Origin: Marixanthomonas ophiurae
Lineage (GTDB): Bacteria; Bacteroidota; Bacteroidia; Flavobacteriales; Flavobacteriaceae
Direction: 5' to 3'
Assembly (NCBI RefSeq): GCF_003413745.1
Contig: NZ_QVID01000002.1
Coordinates: 1 to 64,000, forward strand
Length of the DNA stretch: 64,000 nt
Made by a program: the position numbers and the translations under genes. Below are positions 56,256 through 64,000 of the stretch, in pieces; within the stretch, counting starts at the first letter, position 1; every line of letters starts with the position of its first letter. Below the pieces are notes generated by a model. That model was given only the letters and a program-made list of their open reading frames with translations. It was not told the DNA's origin and did no database searches.

Positions 56256-58733
56256 CTAATCTAAAAACCCTAAAAACTTCAACCCAAAAATAAAAGCACC
56301 ATCGCTTCTGCCATTATAATACGAACGAACGTAATCCAGTCGTAAGAAGCGGAAGTTTCCAACACCTAGATTGTCAATACCTACTGAAAATTCGCTGTAT
56401 GGCTTGTTGTTTTCAATGCTCAAAAGATGCGCTCCGGCTACCAAATTAAAGTTTAACTGATTAATACCAGGTATTTTACCTAGAATCCATCCTTTAAAAT
56501 CGTGTTCTACATGTCCTTCAAAATAGTTTTTGTTGGTACTTAATTGGTAATATGGAAGCAAGTTGAATACATTGGTGTAGTTTGAAGAAGTACCTATTCG
56601 TGTTTGGTTACCGTTAAAGTGCTGGTAATCTACAAAACTGATATTATCACCATTAAAAAACGTTCCTCCATTTAAGCGGTATGCAAACTCACCTTTGTTA
56701 CCTGTATTGATAGATTGAGATAGACTCGCTCGCAGTTGGCTGTAATTATAGTCATCATTTGAAGCGCCTAAACCGTTTTCAAAAGTTACAGAAAGCGCGG
56801 GATATTTATCGTTGCCTAAATTGTATTTTCCATCGGGGTAGGTCATATATTTTTGACCAAAGGTGATATCGGCTCTAATACCCGTTTTAAAAATATGATG
56901 TTCGTCAATCGCCGCATTATCAAAGTCTGAAGGATTCAATGGATTGTTCGAGGTGTACGAAACATCTTTGTTTGGGATGGTTACATAATCAGTGGTATTA
57001 AATAGTGGTTTCCGTTGTTCGTACCCAAAGTTGGTAAAAAGGCGCAGTCCGTTAAACAGTTCTTGGCTATAGGCTGCTTTGGCGTAATTCAATTCGTACA
57101 CCTTTATGTAATTTCGTTCAAAGAAAAGGGTAGAAACTGTGTTTACAATAGGCGAAATAGGTTCTTCAGCATTAAATTGTTGTACTTTGCTTCCGCCGAA
57201 AAGGGATAAACGCAATCTATTAGTACGATTAAAGTTCTTGGTAATGCCTCCAGTAAAACGTAACCTATCTTCTGAAATTCCATAGTTTGCATCACCGTAA
57301 ATAGAAAGCCATTCGGTTTGGTTTTCATCGTACCACTTAAAATATCGAAGTCCCGCACTCGCATTCCACCCTTGAACCGTATTGAAGTTAATACCCGGGA
57401 AAATTCCGTCATAACTCATGCTCCATTTGTCATAGCTATTCTTATACGAATATCCGGTGATTATATCTAACGGCTTCACTTTATTGGAAACGGCATCAAC
57501 CGAGTCTAAATACGTTTTAGATTTCCGAAGTTCTTGAATGCTATCTTTTCTTACATAGTCACGCAATTCTTCATCCGTTAATGGTACGGGGCGTGTTCCT
57601 TTCCAGAAAAGGCTGTCCTTTTTATTGGCTTCTTCAGCAAAAAGAAGGACTTCATTTGTAAATGATTTTTTAGAAAACGGTGGTTGAAAATCGTAATTAC
57701 TATACACGGCAATAAACTGCCCATCGCCTTGAAAGCCTAAGAATTTAAAACTAAAATCAATGGTCTGAGAGCGTTTTACCCAAGCCTCTGTATTGGGGTC
57801 GAACTTAAAATTTTGTTTAAACAACAGTTTATTTACCATCGGCACTTGAATAGCCGAACCAGTAGTATTAAGCTCCACACCATACAATTGCCAATCATCT
57901 TCTACAATATAGATGAAACCGTCCCAGACACGGTCTTTGGGGCGCTTTGGGGTTACTTTTACTTTGTTGATGAGCTTGTTGCCTTCGTAAAAAATTCCGT
58001 CGAGCTTGTACTGGTAATAATTAAACGCGTTATTGGCAATGGGCGAAACAATGGAAGCGTTGAGGTCAATCGAGTTTTTATAAAACGAAAAATTAGCATC
58101 TTGCGCACTATTAAAGCTAAAACCGTTGTCATTTCCACTTACTTTACTGGCGATAATCTTTTCCTTGAAATCATCGGGTTGTTGATAGGCAATTTCACTT
58201 ATCGTTTCAGAAAGATAAATAATTCCCGTACGGGTAGAATCCAGAGCACCATCAAAATCGCCTACTTCTTGACCTAACACTTTTTCAGGAAGGTCTTCTA
58301 CACGCCAAATGCCACGAGAATAGAAATCAGCAGTAAAAGCTGAAAGTTTATCAAGTGTTTCCTGTCGTTTGGCAATGGTTTCACGAATAATTCGATACGC
58401 AGGGTCTTCGTCATTGGAGACAATTACCTCGTCAAGGCTTACCGATTCCTCATCCATAGTAACATTTAAAACATAAGGAAATGAAGTGGCATTAATAGTT
58501 TTAGTCAGGGTTTTATAGCCTAAAAACTGAAAAATGACTTCATATTCAGTTGTTTCAGACACATCCAAACGAAAATTCCCGGTATCGTTGGTAGTAGTCC
58601 CTTTGTAGGAATCTTTTAAGTAAATATTTACGAAAGGAAGCGGATTGTCATTGGTGTCAGTTACTTTCCCAACTATTTGAGCTTGTGAGATAATGGTGGA
58701 AAGTAGGGCAATGGCGAGTACAAGTCTTGTCAT
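56256..58733 (-). CDS. DUF5686 outer-membrane protein with carboxypeptidase-like domain
   Basis: An 825-residue exported protein. Signal peptide (MTRLVLAIALLSTIISQAQ) is followed by a carboxypeptidase-regulatory-like domain (about 20-100, with GTTTNDTGNFRLDV and the VSLDEVIVS linker), then the large DUF5686 region, which alternates short strands and aromatic residues and ends in GFLD, as in outer-membrane beta-barrels. It has no plug domain, so it is not a TonB receptor. The function is unknown; the family is widespread and single-copy genes like this are common. Confidence 0.9.
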   Translation of the reverse strand: MTRLVLAIALLSTIISQAQIVGKVTDTNDNPLPFVNIYLKDSYKGTTTNDTGNFRLDVSETTEYEVIFQFLGYKTLTKTINATSFPYVLNVTMDEESVSLDEVIVSNDEDPAYRIIRETIAKRQETLDKLSAFTADFYSRGIWRVEDLPEKVLGQEVGDFDGALDSTRTGIIYLSETISEIAYQQPDDFKEKIIASKVSGNDNGFSFNSAQDANFSFYKNSIDLNASIVSPIANNAFNYYQYKLDGIFYEGNKLINKVKVTPKRPKDRVWDGFIYIVEDDWQLYGVELNTTGSAIQVPMVNKLLFKQNFKFDPNTEAWVKRSQTIDFSFKFLGFQGDGQFIAVYSNYDFQPPFSKKSFTNEVLLFAEEANKKDSLFWKGTRPVPLTDEELRDYVRKDSIQELRKSKTYLDSVDAVSNKVKPLDIITGYSYKNSYDKWSMSYDGIFPGINFNTVQGWNASAGLRYFKWYDENQTEWLSIYGDANYGISEDRLRFTGGITKNFNRTNRLRLSLFGGSKVQQFNAEEPISPIVNTVSTLFFERNYIKVYELNYAKAAYSQELFNGLRLFTNFGYEQRKPLFNTTDYVTIPNKDVSYTSNNPLNPSDFDNAAIDEHHIFKTGIRADITFGQKYMTYPDGKYNLGNDKYPALSVTFENGLGASNDDYNYSQLRASLSQSINTGNKGEFAYRLNGGTFFNGDNISFVDYQHFNGNQTRIGTSSNYTNVFNLLPYYQLSTNKNYFEGHVEHDFKGWILGKIPGINQLNFNLVAGAHLLSIENNKPYSEFSVGIDNLGVGNFRFLRLDYVRSYYNGRSDGAFIFGLKFLGFLD

Positions 58734-58866
58734 AGATAGGCAGTTTTCTAGTAAGACGAGAAACTAATTGCTTTGTTACGGTTTTGTGCTAATTTCGAAA
58801 TTAAAATGTGATATATTCTTTTAACTTGATAAAGTCTCACATCTAAAAGCGAAGCGGTTTATAGCC

Positions 58867-59331
58867 TTAGTTATTAAACGCTTTCTTAATCCTACTTAAA
58901 TCTCGTTTAGTTTCTCGCTTTTTAATAGCTTCACGTTTATCATACTCCTTTTTACCTTTACACAGTGCGATTTGCAGTTTTGCTAAACCACGGTCGTTAG
59001 TAAATAATTTCAGCGGAATGATAGTCAAACCTGTATTTTTTACTTCTTTTTCGAGCTTTTTAAGCTCATTCCGGTTTAAAAGTAATTTGCGCTCACTTTG
59101 TGGATTATGGTTAAAACTAGTAGCATGCGAATATTCTTGAACCGTCATGTTAATAGCAAACAACTCATTGTTCTGAAACTCACAAAAGCTCTCGGCAATA
59201 GAAGCTTTTCCCTCACGTATCGCTTTAATTTCGGTACCTGCCAAAACAATTCCCGCGACGTAGGTGTCTAGAATTTCATATTCGAACCTCGCTTTACGGT
59301 TTTTAATATTTACATTTTTCTGAAGTGCCAT
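58867..59331 (-). CDS. smpB: SsrA-binding protein
   Basis: A 154-residue protein that carries tmRNA to stalled ribosomes in trans-translation. Family marks: NRKARFEYEILDTYVAGIVLAGTEIKAIREGK near 10-40, the conserved ELFAINMTVQEYSHA strand, and the basic C-terminal tail KREAIKKRETKRDLSRIKKAF. ATG at 59331 (MALQKNVNIKNRKA) is chosen. A perfect -7 promoter element lies 6 nt upstream of it, inside the longer in-frame extension, which rules out the longer start. Confidence 0.97.
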   Translation of the reverse strand: MALQKNVNIKNRKARFEYEILDTYVAGIVLAGTEIKAIREGKASIAESFCEFQNNELFAINMTVQEYSHATSFNHNPQSERKLLLNRNELKKLEKEVKNTGLTIIPLKLFTNDRGLAKLQIALCKGKKEYDKREAIKKRETKRDLSRIKKAFNN

Positions 59332-59337
59332 AGAAAA

Positions 59338-59345
59338 CAAAAATA
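59338..59345 (-). promoter_or_regulatory. promoter -7 element of smpB
   Basis: Reads TATTTTTG on the minus strand, a perfect TAnnTTTG, ending 6 nt before the ATG. A leaderless transcript is likely. Confidence 0.5.
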
Positions 59346-59402
59346 ATAAGTTTAACACTAGTAACCTTTTAAAAGTATCATAAGATTTTAAATACGATTG
59401 CG

Positions 59403-59410
59403 TACTTTTG
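59403..59410 (+). promoter_or_regulatory. promoter -7 element of the DUF6503-like gene
   Basis: Reads TACTTTTG, a perfect TAnnTTTG, 16 nt before the ATG at 59427. It is divergent from the smpB promoter, 60 nt away. Confidence 0.45.
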
Positions 59411-59426
59411 ATATTAAAATTACCCA

Positions 59427-60203
59427 ATGAAAAAATTAGCCTTTCTTTTACTGCTCATCACGATAGTATCTTGTAAAGATTCGAAAACGGAAACAAACGA
59501 TGCAACGAATTCTGAAGAGAACATAACAGCTCAAACCATTATAGATAAAGCCATTGAAAAGGCTTGCGACGGAAATTGCGACCACGCTGAAGTATCATTC
59601 ACTTTTAGAGATAAAGTATATAAAAGCAAACGGTTACAAGGTGCTTACACGTTTGAAAGAATAACAAACGATTCTACCGGTCTAATTAGAGACGAACTGA
59701 GCAACGAAGGATTTATCCGCTCCGTAAACGATATCGTATTAGAGTTAGCCGATACAACAGCTTTAAAATTAAGCAATAGTGTAAATTCAGTTCATTATTT
59801 TGCACAATTGCCGTATGGATTAAATGCACCAGCAGTTCAAAAACAATTAATAGGAAAAGACACTATAAAAGGCGAGCCGTATTTCGAAGTAAAAGTGACC
59901 TTTACTAAAGAAGGCGGTGGTACCGATCACGATGATGAGTTTATGTATTGGATACATCAAAAAAACTTTACAGTAGATTATTTAGCGTACAGCTATATTG
60001 TTAATGAAGGTGGCATTCGTTTTCGCGAAGCTTATAATCCTCGCGTTGTTGAAGGAATCCGTTTTGTAGATTACAAAAACTATAAAGCTGAAGATTTAAA
60101 CACCCCATTATCAGATCTTGACGATCTTTTCGAAAATCATAAACTACCTTTGCTCTCCAAAATTGAAAATAAAAACATAGAGGTAAAACTGCTTAATCAA
60201 TAA
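59427..60203 (+). CDS. lipoprotein, DUF6503-like
   Basis: A 258-residue lipoprotein with lipobox IVSC (Cys16). It begins with CDGNCDHAEVSFTFRDKVYKSKR near 48, followed by beta strands with FEVKVTFTKEGGGTDHDDEFMYWIH, which fits the DUF6503 family of Bacteroidota, proteins that resemble lipoprotein-carrier (LolA-like) folds. A role in outer-membrane lipid or lipoprotein handling is possible. Its last 11 nt overlap the end of the convergent phosphatase gene. Confidence 0.8.
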   Translation: MKKLAFLLLLITIVSCKDSKTETNDATNSEENITAQTIIDKAIEKACDGNCDHAEVSFTFRDKVYKSKRLQGAYTFERITNDSTGLIRDELSNEGFIRSVNDIVLELADTTALKLSNSVNSVHYFAQLPYGLNAPAVQKQLIGKDTIKGEPYFEVKVTFTKEGGGTDHDDEFMYWIHQKNFTVDYLAYSYIVNEGGIRFREAYNPRVVEGIRFVDYKNYKAEDLNTPLSDLDDLFENHKLPLLSKIENKNIEVKLLNQ

Positions 60204-60717
60204 CAAGCACTTGCACTTTTGTTTTATCACCAACTACTGTTACTATGTATAAGGTACCGTTGTCATTATCATCCATATCTGGATAGCGATTTTCTTCTAT
60301 AATTTTATTTACGAATTGGGGCGTCGTATTACTATGACCCACTACTAAAACGGTTTTACCTTGCGTTCGCATTTTAAAATCTTCACTATATAAATGATCG
60401 GGCGAATAAGGTGTGAGTTTCACATCGCTCTGTAACGATATAGCTGAAACTGTTTGTTGGGTGCGTTTATAGTCGGTTGAATAAATTTCATCAAATTTTA
60501 CATCTTGAAACACCTTGCTCCATATAGCAGCACGAGCAATTCCTTTTTCGTTGAGGTCTGGGTTTTTATTGTCTGGGTTGGTTCGATCTTTTTCGGCGTG
60601 ACGTATTAAATAATAGGTGGTAATATCTGGAATGTCAGTATTTGGTTTTGGCTGCTTCCTGTCAACACAGGAAAACAATAAAACGGATAGAATACAAAAT
60701 GCAAATAGCTTTTTCAT
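60193..60717 (-). CDS. histidine phosphatase family lipoprotein
   Basis: A 174-residue lipoprotein (lipobox LFSC, Cys17) of the phosphoglycerate-mutase-like histidine phosphatase superfamily. YLIRHAEKDR near 40 carries the catalytic His in RHAE, the IYSTDYKRTQQT segment supplies the Arg, and VVGHSNT near 130 the second His. It is exported, unlike glycolytic mutases, so it is probably a surface or periplasmic phosphatase of the SixA-like type. It ends inside the stop region of the convergent gene. Confidence 0.9.
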   Translation of the reverse strand: MKKLFAFCILSVLLFSCVDRKQPKPNTDIPDITTYYLIRHAEKDRTNPDNKNPDLNEKGIARAAIWSKVFQDVKFDEIYSTDYKRTQQTVSAISLQSDVKLTPYSPDHLYSEDFKMRTQGKTVLVVGHSNTTPQFVNKIIEENRYPDMDDNDNGTLYIVTVVGDKTKVQVLVID

Positions 60718-60902
60718 TTTTTTATAATTTTAAAATCTCACGTCTTGAGTTTCCATACTCAATACTAACAAAGTAAAATAACAATTTTTAAGAAACTTTG
60801 GCAATAAAATAACGAAGTGTCTATAAAATTTATAAATACGTTAGGTAAAAACCGTGGTATTGAAAGGTATCTTTATAGTATAAACAAAAAAACAAAATTA
60901 TT

Positions 60903-61088
60903 ATGAACTCAGATCAATTAAAAGGAAAATGGAACCAAATTAAAGGAAACGTTAAACAGAAGTATGGTATTGAAATGAACGATGAAGAAGCCTACTCTGA
61001 AGGAAAGTACGATGAAATTGTTGGTAAAATCCAAGAAAAAACGGGTAAAGCAAAGGAAGATGTTAAAAAAGAAATTGATAGCTGGTAG
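60903..61088 (+). CDS. CsbD family stress protein
   Basis: A 61-residue hydrophilic protein. It has the family pattern MNSDQLKGKWNQIKGNVKQKYG, then GKYDEIVGKIQEKTGKAKEDVKKEI. Such proteins accumulate in general stress and stationary phase; the molecular role is unknown. A terminator follows directly. It stands alone between two transcription units. Confidence 0.92.
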   Translation: MNSDQLKGKWNQIKGNVKQKYGIEMNDEEAYSEGKYDEIVGKIQEKTGKAKEDVKKEIDSW

Positions 61089-61112
61089 GCTAACCTTCAG
61101 TCTGTAAATGTT

Positions 61113-61147
61113 AAAAACCGCTTATTATAATATAAGCGGTTTTTTTA
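61113..61147 (+). terminator. terminator of the CsbD gene
   Basis: AAAAACCGCTTAT and ATAAGCGGTTTTT pair around a 6-nt loop, followed by T residues. A strong intrinsic terminator. Confidence 0.88.
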
Positions 61148-61461
61148 TGCCCTTTTCCTAAAAGTTATAACTCTGTAGTAGTTTACTTTTTATTTTTCCT
61201 GTAACAAAAAGGGTGAAAACTCCCCCACAATTTCAAGTTTTAACCTCTCAAAAATTGTTTACAAGGTTTCTATGTTTGTAACGATGTATATTTCTATTGT
61301 AAACCCTAGTGACGTATGGATATTTGTAAAACACCTAAAACAAGGGTTTTATGCCGCTTGTTACATACGTGCAATACTTTGTAACATAGTTTATAGTCTA
61401 AATAACAAGGTAGCAGTAGTTTTAAAATATCAAAATAAAGAAACCCTTAAAAACTTGAATT
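61148..61461. other. long leader region of the exported-protein operon
   Basis: No gene is supported here. TGTAAC or its complement occurs four times (61200-61205, 61277-61282, 61360-61365 in reverse, 61380-61385), three of them as TTTGTAAC or its reverse context. They could be operator sites. An in-frame ORF of 67 codons (61272-61475) overlaps the next start and has no protein-like features. Confidence 0.4.
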
Positions 61462-62364
61462 ATGAAACCCATTAAAATTCTCCTTACCCTATTTTTTGCC
61501 ATAGCAATCTGTGGCACCTCAAACGCCCAATTTTTTAAAAAACTTAAAAAGCGCGCAGAAAATGCCGTGGAACGGACAGTGCTAAATAAAACGGATCGTG
61601 AAGTATCTAAAGAAACCGATAAAACCATCGATGGTGTTATAAAAGGTGATGGAAAAAAAGAAAAGACTAAATCAAAAGAGCTTACTGACGAGGAGAAAGC
61701 GAAAGCAGAGAAAAGAGCTATGTCCATTTTTGGAGGTGGCATGGAGGGCATTCCTGATACCTATAAATTTCAGTATGTAATGGATATGAAAATGACCTCC
61801 ACTCACAAAAAGAAGGAAGAAATGACACTGCAATATTTTATAGAGCCTAACGCCAGTTATTTTGGTAATGCCATACCGAATGAGAAATCCAACAGTGTCA
61901 TTGTGTACGATTTAGAAAATCAAGCTATGGTAACCTTTATGGATAATAACGGCCAAAAGATGGCGATGAAAATGCGTATTCCTTTAGAAGAAAAAATGCA
62001 GGAAATGATTGAAAAAACACAAAAAGGAGAAAACAAAGCTGCAAATACGGCTAATATAACACCTTTACCAAGCAAGACTATTTTAGGATATAACTGTAAA
62101 GGCTATTTAGTAAAACAAGATGAAGGCACCAGCAAAATCTACATTACGGACGAAGCTCCAGTAAGCTTTGTAGGTATGTTCGCCAACCTTGAAAAAATGC
62201 AAAAGAACATGAACACGGCTACCATTCCGTTTGGTAAAAACTCCTTGATGATGGAAATGGAATACACCTCCAACAAACGAAAAAGAGATAATGTACATAT
62301 GATATGCACAGCGTTAAAAGAAAAGCCTTTTACTATAAATAAAGCAGAATATAGCGGAATGTAA
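61462..62364 (+). CDS. DUF4412-type exported protein
   Basis: A 300-residue protein with signal peptide (MKPIKILLTLFFAIAICGTSNAQ). A short, Lys- and Glu-rich region (about 25-85) precedes the beta-rich domain with YKFQYVMDMKMTST, FIEPNASYFGNAI and GYNCKGYLVKQDEG, which resembles DUF4412. Such domains are periplasmic with a lipid-carrier-like fold. It is the first of three exported-protein genes in a row with gaps of 23 and 9 nt. Confidence 0.82.
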   Translation: MKPIKILLTLFFAIAICGTSNAQFFKKLKKRAENAVERTVLNKTDREVSKETDKTIDGVIKGDGKKEKTKSKELTDEEKAKAEKRAMSIFGGGMEGIPDTYKFQYVMDMKMTSTHKKKEEMTLQYFIEPNASYFGNAIPNEKSNSVIVYDLENQAMVTFMDNNGQKMAMKMRIPLEEKMQEMIEKTQKGENKAANTANITPLPSKTILGYNCKGYLVKQDEGTSKIYITDEAPVSFVGMFANLEKMQKNMNTATIPFGKNSLMMEMEYTSNKRKRDNVHMICTALKEKPFTINKAEYSGM

Positions 62365-62387
62365 AACCTGTTCAAACCAAGTAAATC

Positions 62388-63164
62388 ATGAAAACACTTT
62401 ATATAATATTAGGATTGTTTTTTTTAAATCTATCTACGACCTCATACGCACAAATAAGTGTTTTCGATATTGTTGAAGACGCCAAAAAAGAACGGGGCGA
62501 TGCTACAGATAATGCCGAAGAAGATGCCGATGCAAAGAAAATGAAAGAAGGGATGCAAAAGTTTTTCGGTGGTGTTAACGAGCTTGAAGACTTACCAATG
62601 GAAATTAAATGTCTCACCTTAATGAAATCTCATCAAAAAAGATTGCTTACTAATCAGAAAGAGATCGATAATACAAAAGGTTGTAAAAAGACGAAAGACT
62701 TGCTTGAAATGCAAGCATTATTGGTACTCTCTGCAGGTACCCAAATTTATTGTCCAGACGAGTTTAATACTGATAAAGAATATTATGGCCGATTAATTTT
62801 GAAAAAAAAGTACGCATATTTAATGAGGAGCGGCTATAATTCTGAAGAACTTGGTAAAGCTTTTTATGTATTACAAAAAACATCGGAAGAATTTGGTAAT
62901 CCTTATTCTAAAATAGCAGGAACGTTCCCTTTTATATTAAAAGAACTTCATGAAAGATGGATGAATGATCCAGACTCTGGTGAGTTAGATTTGGACACGA
63001 TTCTAAAAATTGCTTTTAAGTTGAATGAAGAAGAGTGGAATGATCAGAAAGAAGAATATTTTTCAGAATTGATAGACTATATAACCTATTTTCATTCTCC
63101 TGAGTTTATGGCGAAACGTTCGGGCGAAATTAATTCATTGACACAAAGCCTTCCCTGCGAATAA
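62388..63164 (+). CDS. exported protein of unknown function
   Basis: A 258-residue protein with signal peptide (MKTLYIILGLFFLNLSTTSYAQ). It is mostly alpha-helical and acidic, with a charged segment after the signal (DNAEEDADAKKMKE) and two cysteine-bearing helices (LPMEIKCLTLM and NTKGCKKTKD). I do not recognise a family. It is the second gene of the three-gene set. Confidence 0.7.
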   Translation: MKTLYIILGLFFLNLSTTSYAQISVFDIVEDAKKERGDATDNAEEDADAKKMKEGMQKFFGGVNELEDLPMEIKCLTLMKSHQKRLLTNQKEIDNTKGCKKTKDLLEMQALLVLSAGTQIYCPDEFNTDKEYYGRLILKKKYAYLMRSGYNSEELGKAFYVLQKTSEEFGNPYSKIAGTFPFILKELHERWMNDPDSGELDLDTILKIAFKLNEEEWNDQKEEYFSELIDYITYFHSPEFMAKRSGEINSLTQSLPCE

Positions 63165-63173
63165 AACCTAAAA

Positions 63174-63998
63174 ATGAAAATCATCAATACATATATAGTT
63201 TTATTAATAACAATTTTGTTCAGTATCAATCTATACGCTCAAAAAGTGGAAACCGTCCGCTTGGAAGTAGAAAAGGAAATTCCCGGTGAAACGTTTTCAG
63301 ATAATACTTTTGAAGTCGATTTTTGGGTACAGGTAGAAAGCTTTTCGGCCATCGACCCCGAGAATACCGAGTTACTGGAGCTAAAAGACGATACAGGGCA
63401 GGACCTGATTAAAGCGCACGAAAAAGGAGTACAAGCTTATGAAGAAGAAACCGAACGCCTGGCAAAAGAAGGTCGCTACCGGTTTTCATCTCGCACGGAA
63501 GCATTCATTCAACCAGATCAGTGGAAAAAAATGTACGATACCATTGGGTTTAAAGCCACCGTAAAATCAAATATGGTGGTACCGTCCCCCAAAGCAAGCA
63601 AAGTACATATTAAAATGAAAGTGGGTTATACTCAAGCTGCTGGAGAGGTTGAAAAATCGGCAACGGTAACCATTAATTCATTGGTTAATAAACCTTCAAT
63701 AGAACTGCTCGGGACAGAAGTTTCTCTTACCGATACCAATAGTATGACAACCCAAGAGGGAATCAAATATTTTTTTTACAGCATTCCCGAGAACAAGGCA
63801 CCAGTGGCAATTACTCGTATTGAACCAATAACCGAAGCCCTTAAAACTGCTATTGAAGAAACGAAGGTAAACAATAAATCAAACGAGTTTTTGGTAAAAG
63901 AAGGTGATAACACCAAGCCCGTTACCTTTAAGGTGTATTATCGAGAGGTAAAGAAAAAATCCCTTCTTATTGACAAATGGATAAGCTTGGGGCTTTAA
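63174..63998 (+). CDS. exported protein of unknown function
   Basis: A 274-residue protein with signal peptide (MKIINTYIVLLITILFSINLYAQ). The mature part is beta-rich with VRLEVEKEIPGETF and VHIKMKVGYTQAA patterns, and ends in a basic tail (KKKSLLIDKWISLGL). No family recognised. It ends two bases before the window edge, so it appears complete, with the stop at 63996-63998. Third gene of the exported set. Confidence 0.7.
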   Translation: MKIINTYIVLLITILFSINLYAQKVETVRLEVEKEIPGETFSDNTFEVDFWVQVESFSAIDPENTELLELKDDTGQDLIKAHEKGVQAYEEETERLAKEGRYRFSSRTEAFIQPDQWKKMYDTIGFKATVKSNMVVPSPKASKVHIKMKVGYTQAAGEVEKSATVTINSLVNKPSIELLGTEVSLTDTNSMTTQEGIKYFFYSIPENKAPVAITRIEPITEALKTAIEETKVNNKSNEFLVKEGDNTKPVTFKVYYREVKKKSLLIDKWISLGL

Positions 63999-64000
63999 TA

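Noticed and set aside
58867-59427. Longer 186-residue SmpB
   Set aside because: The extension runs over a perfect -7 promoter element and encodes hydrophobic sequence foreign to SmpB.
61272-61475. Plus-strand ORF of 67 codons before the DUF4412-type gene
   Set aside because: It overlaps the real start in another frame, has no signal peptide or family pattern, and its composition is that of AT-rich non-coding DNA.

Overview
The window is chromosomal DNA of a marine-type member of the Flavobacteriaceae (Bacteroidota). Evidence: AT-rich genes, promoter-like elements matching the Bacteroidota -7 consensus TAnnTTTG, three proteins ending in type IX secretion (T9SS) sorting domains, SusC-like TonB receptor/DUF4249 lipoprotein pairing, hybrid two-component systems, monomeric NADP-isocitrate dehydrogenase, and menaquinone genes. 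Genus and species cannot be fixed from the sequence alone.

Layout. 1-120: 3' end of a 5S rRNA and its terminator. 265-9236: minus-strand block with a small lipoprotein, a one-protein hybrid two-component regulator, murQ plus a small membrane protein, and a TonB receptor/DUF4249 pair. 9313-13843: icd, then the kdsD-tatC-carboxymuconolactone decarboxylase operon, divergent from recQ. 14036-18625: recQ, acetyltransferase, HsdR_N-like protein, holA, DoxX. 18830-26908: a large T9SS protein and a menaquinone cluster (menA, menC, menE) interleaved with a metallo-beta-lactamase-fold hydrolase, a four-helix-bundle protein and a CPBP protease. 27010-38347: von Willebrand protein, acyl-CoA carboxylase beta subunit, small membrane protein, DinB, ettA, a BNR-repeat T9SS protein, a lipoprotein and an FAD oxidoreductase. 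38354-46402: an accessory, all-minus-strand tract of small genes (DUF2200, DUF1801, HD, S41 protease) ending in a 3.7-kb YobI/KAP-type P-loop NTPase and a small secreted protein. 46403-46998: a gene-free stretch full of degenerate short-period repeats. 46999-64000: M50-like protease, HTH regulator, lipoprotein hydrolase, M14 peptidase, pcm, a giant beta-helix T9SS protein, DUF5686 protein, smpB, lipoproteins, CsbD, and three exported proteins in a row.

Most of the window is ordinary housekeeping and surface biology. The unusual parts lie in 38-53 kb and around 23.4 kb. First, several intergenic sites carry tandem repeats in which half of each unit is constant and half is variable, with periods of 7, 8, 10 and 11 nt side by side at 46562-46913, and period 8 on both sides of the four-helix-bundle gene and at 52359. 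Second, the YobI-like gene and its small neighbour are each framed by their own inverted repeat and separated by a strongly self-complementary spacer, which resembles the boundaries of integron-type cassettes, although no integrase is present here. Third, there are nested inverted-repeat elements at 49255-49398 and 52049-52359.

All functions are inferred by reading the translated sequences; no database search was run.
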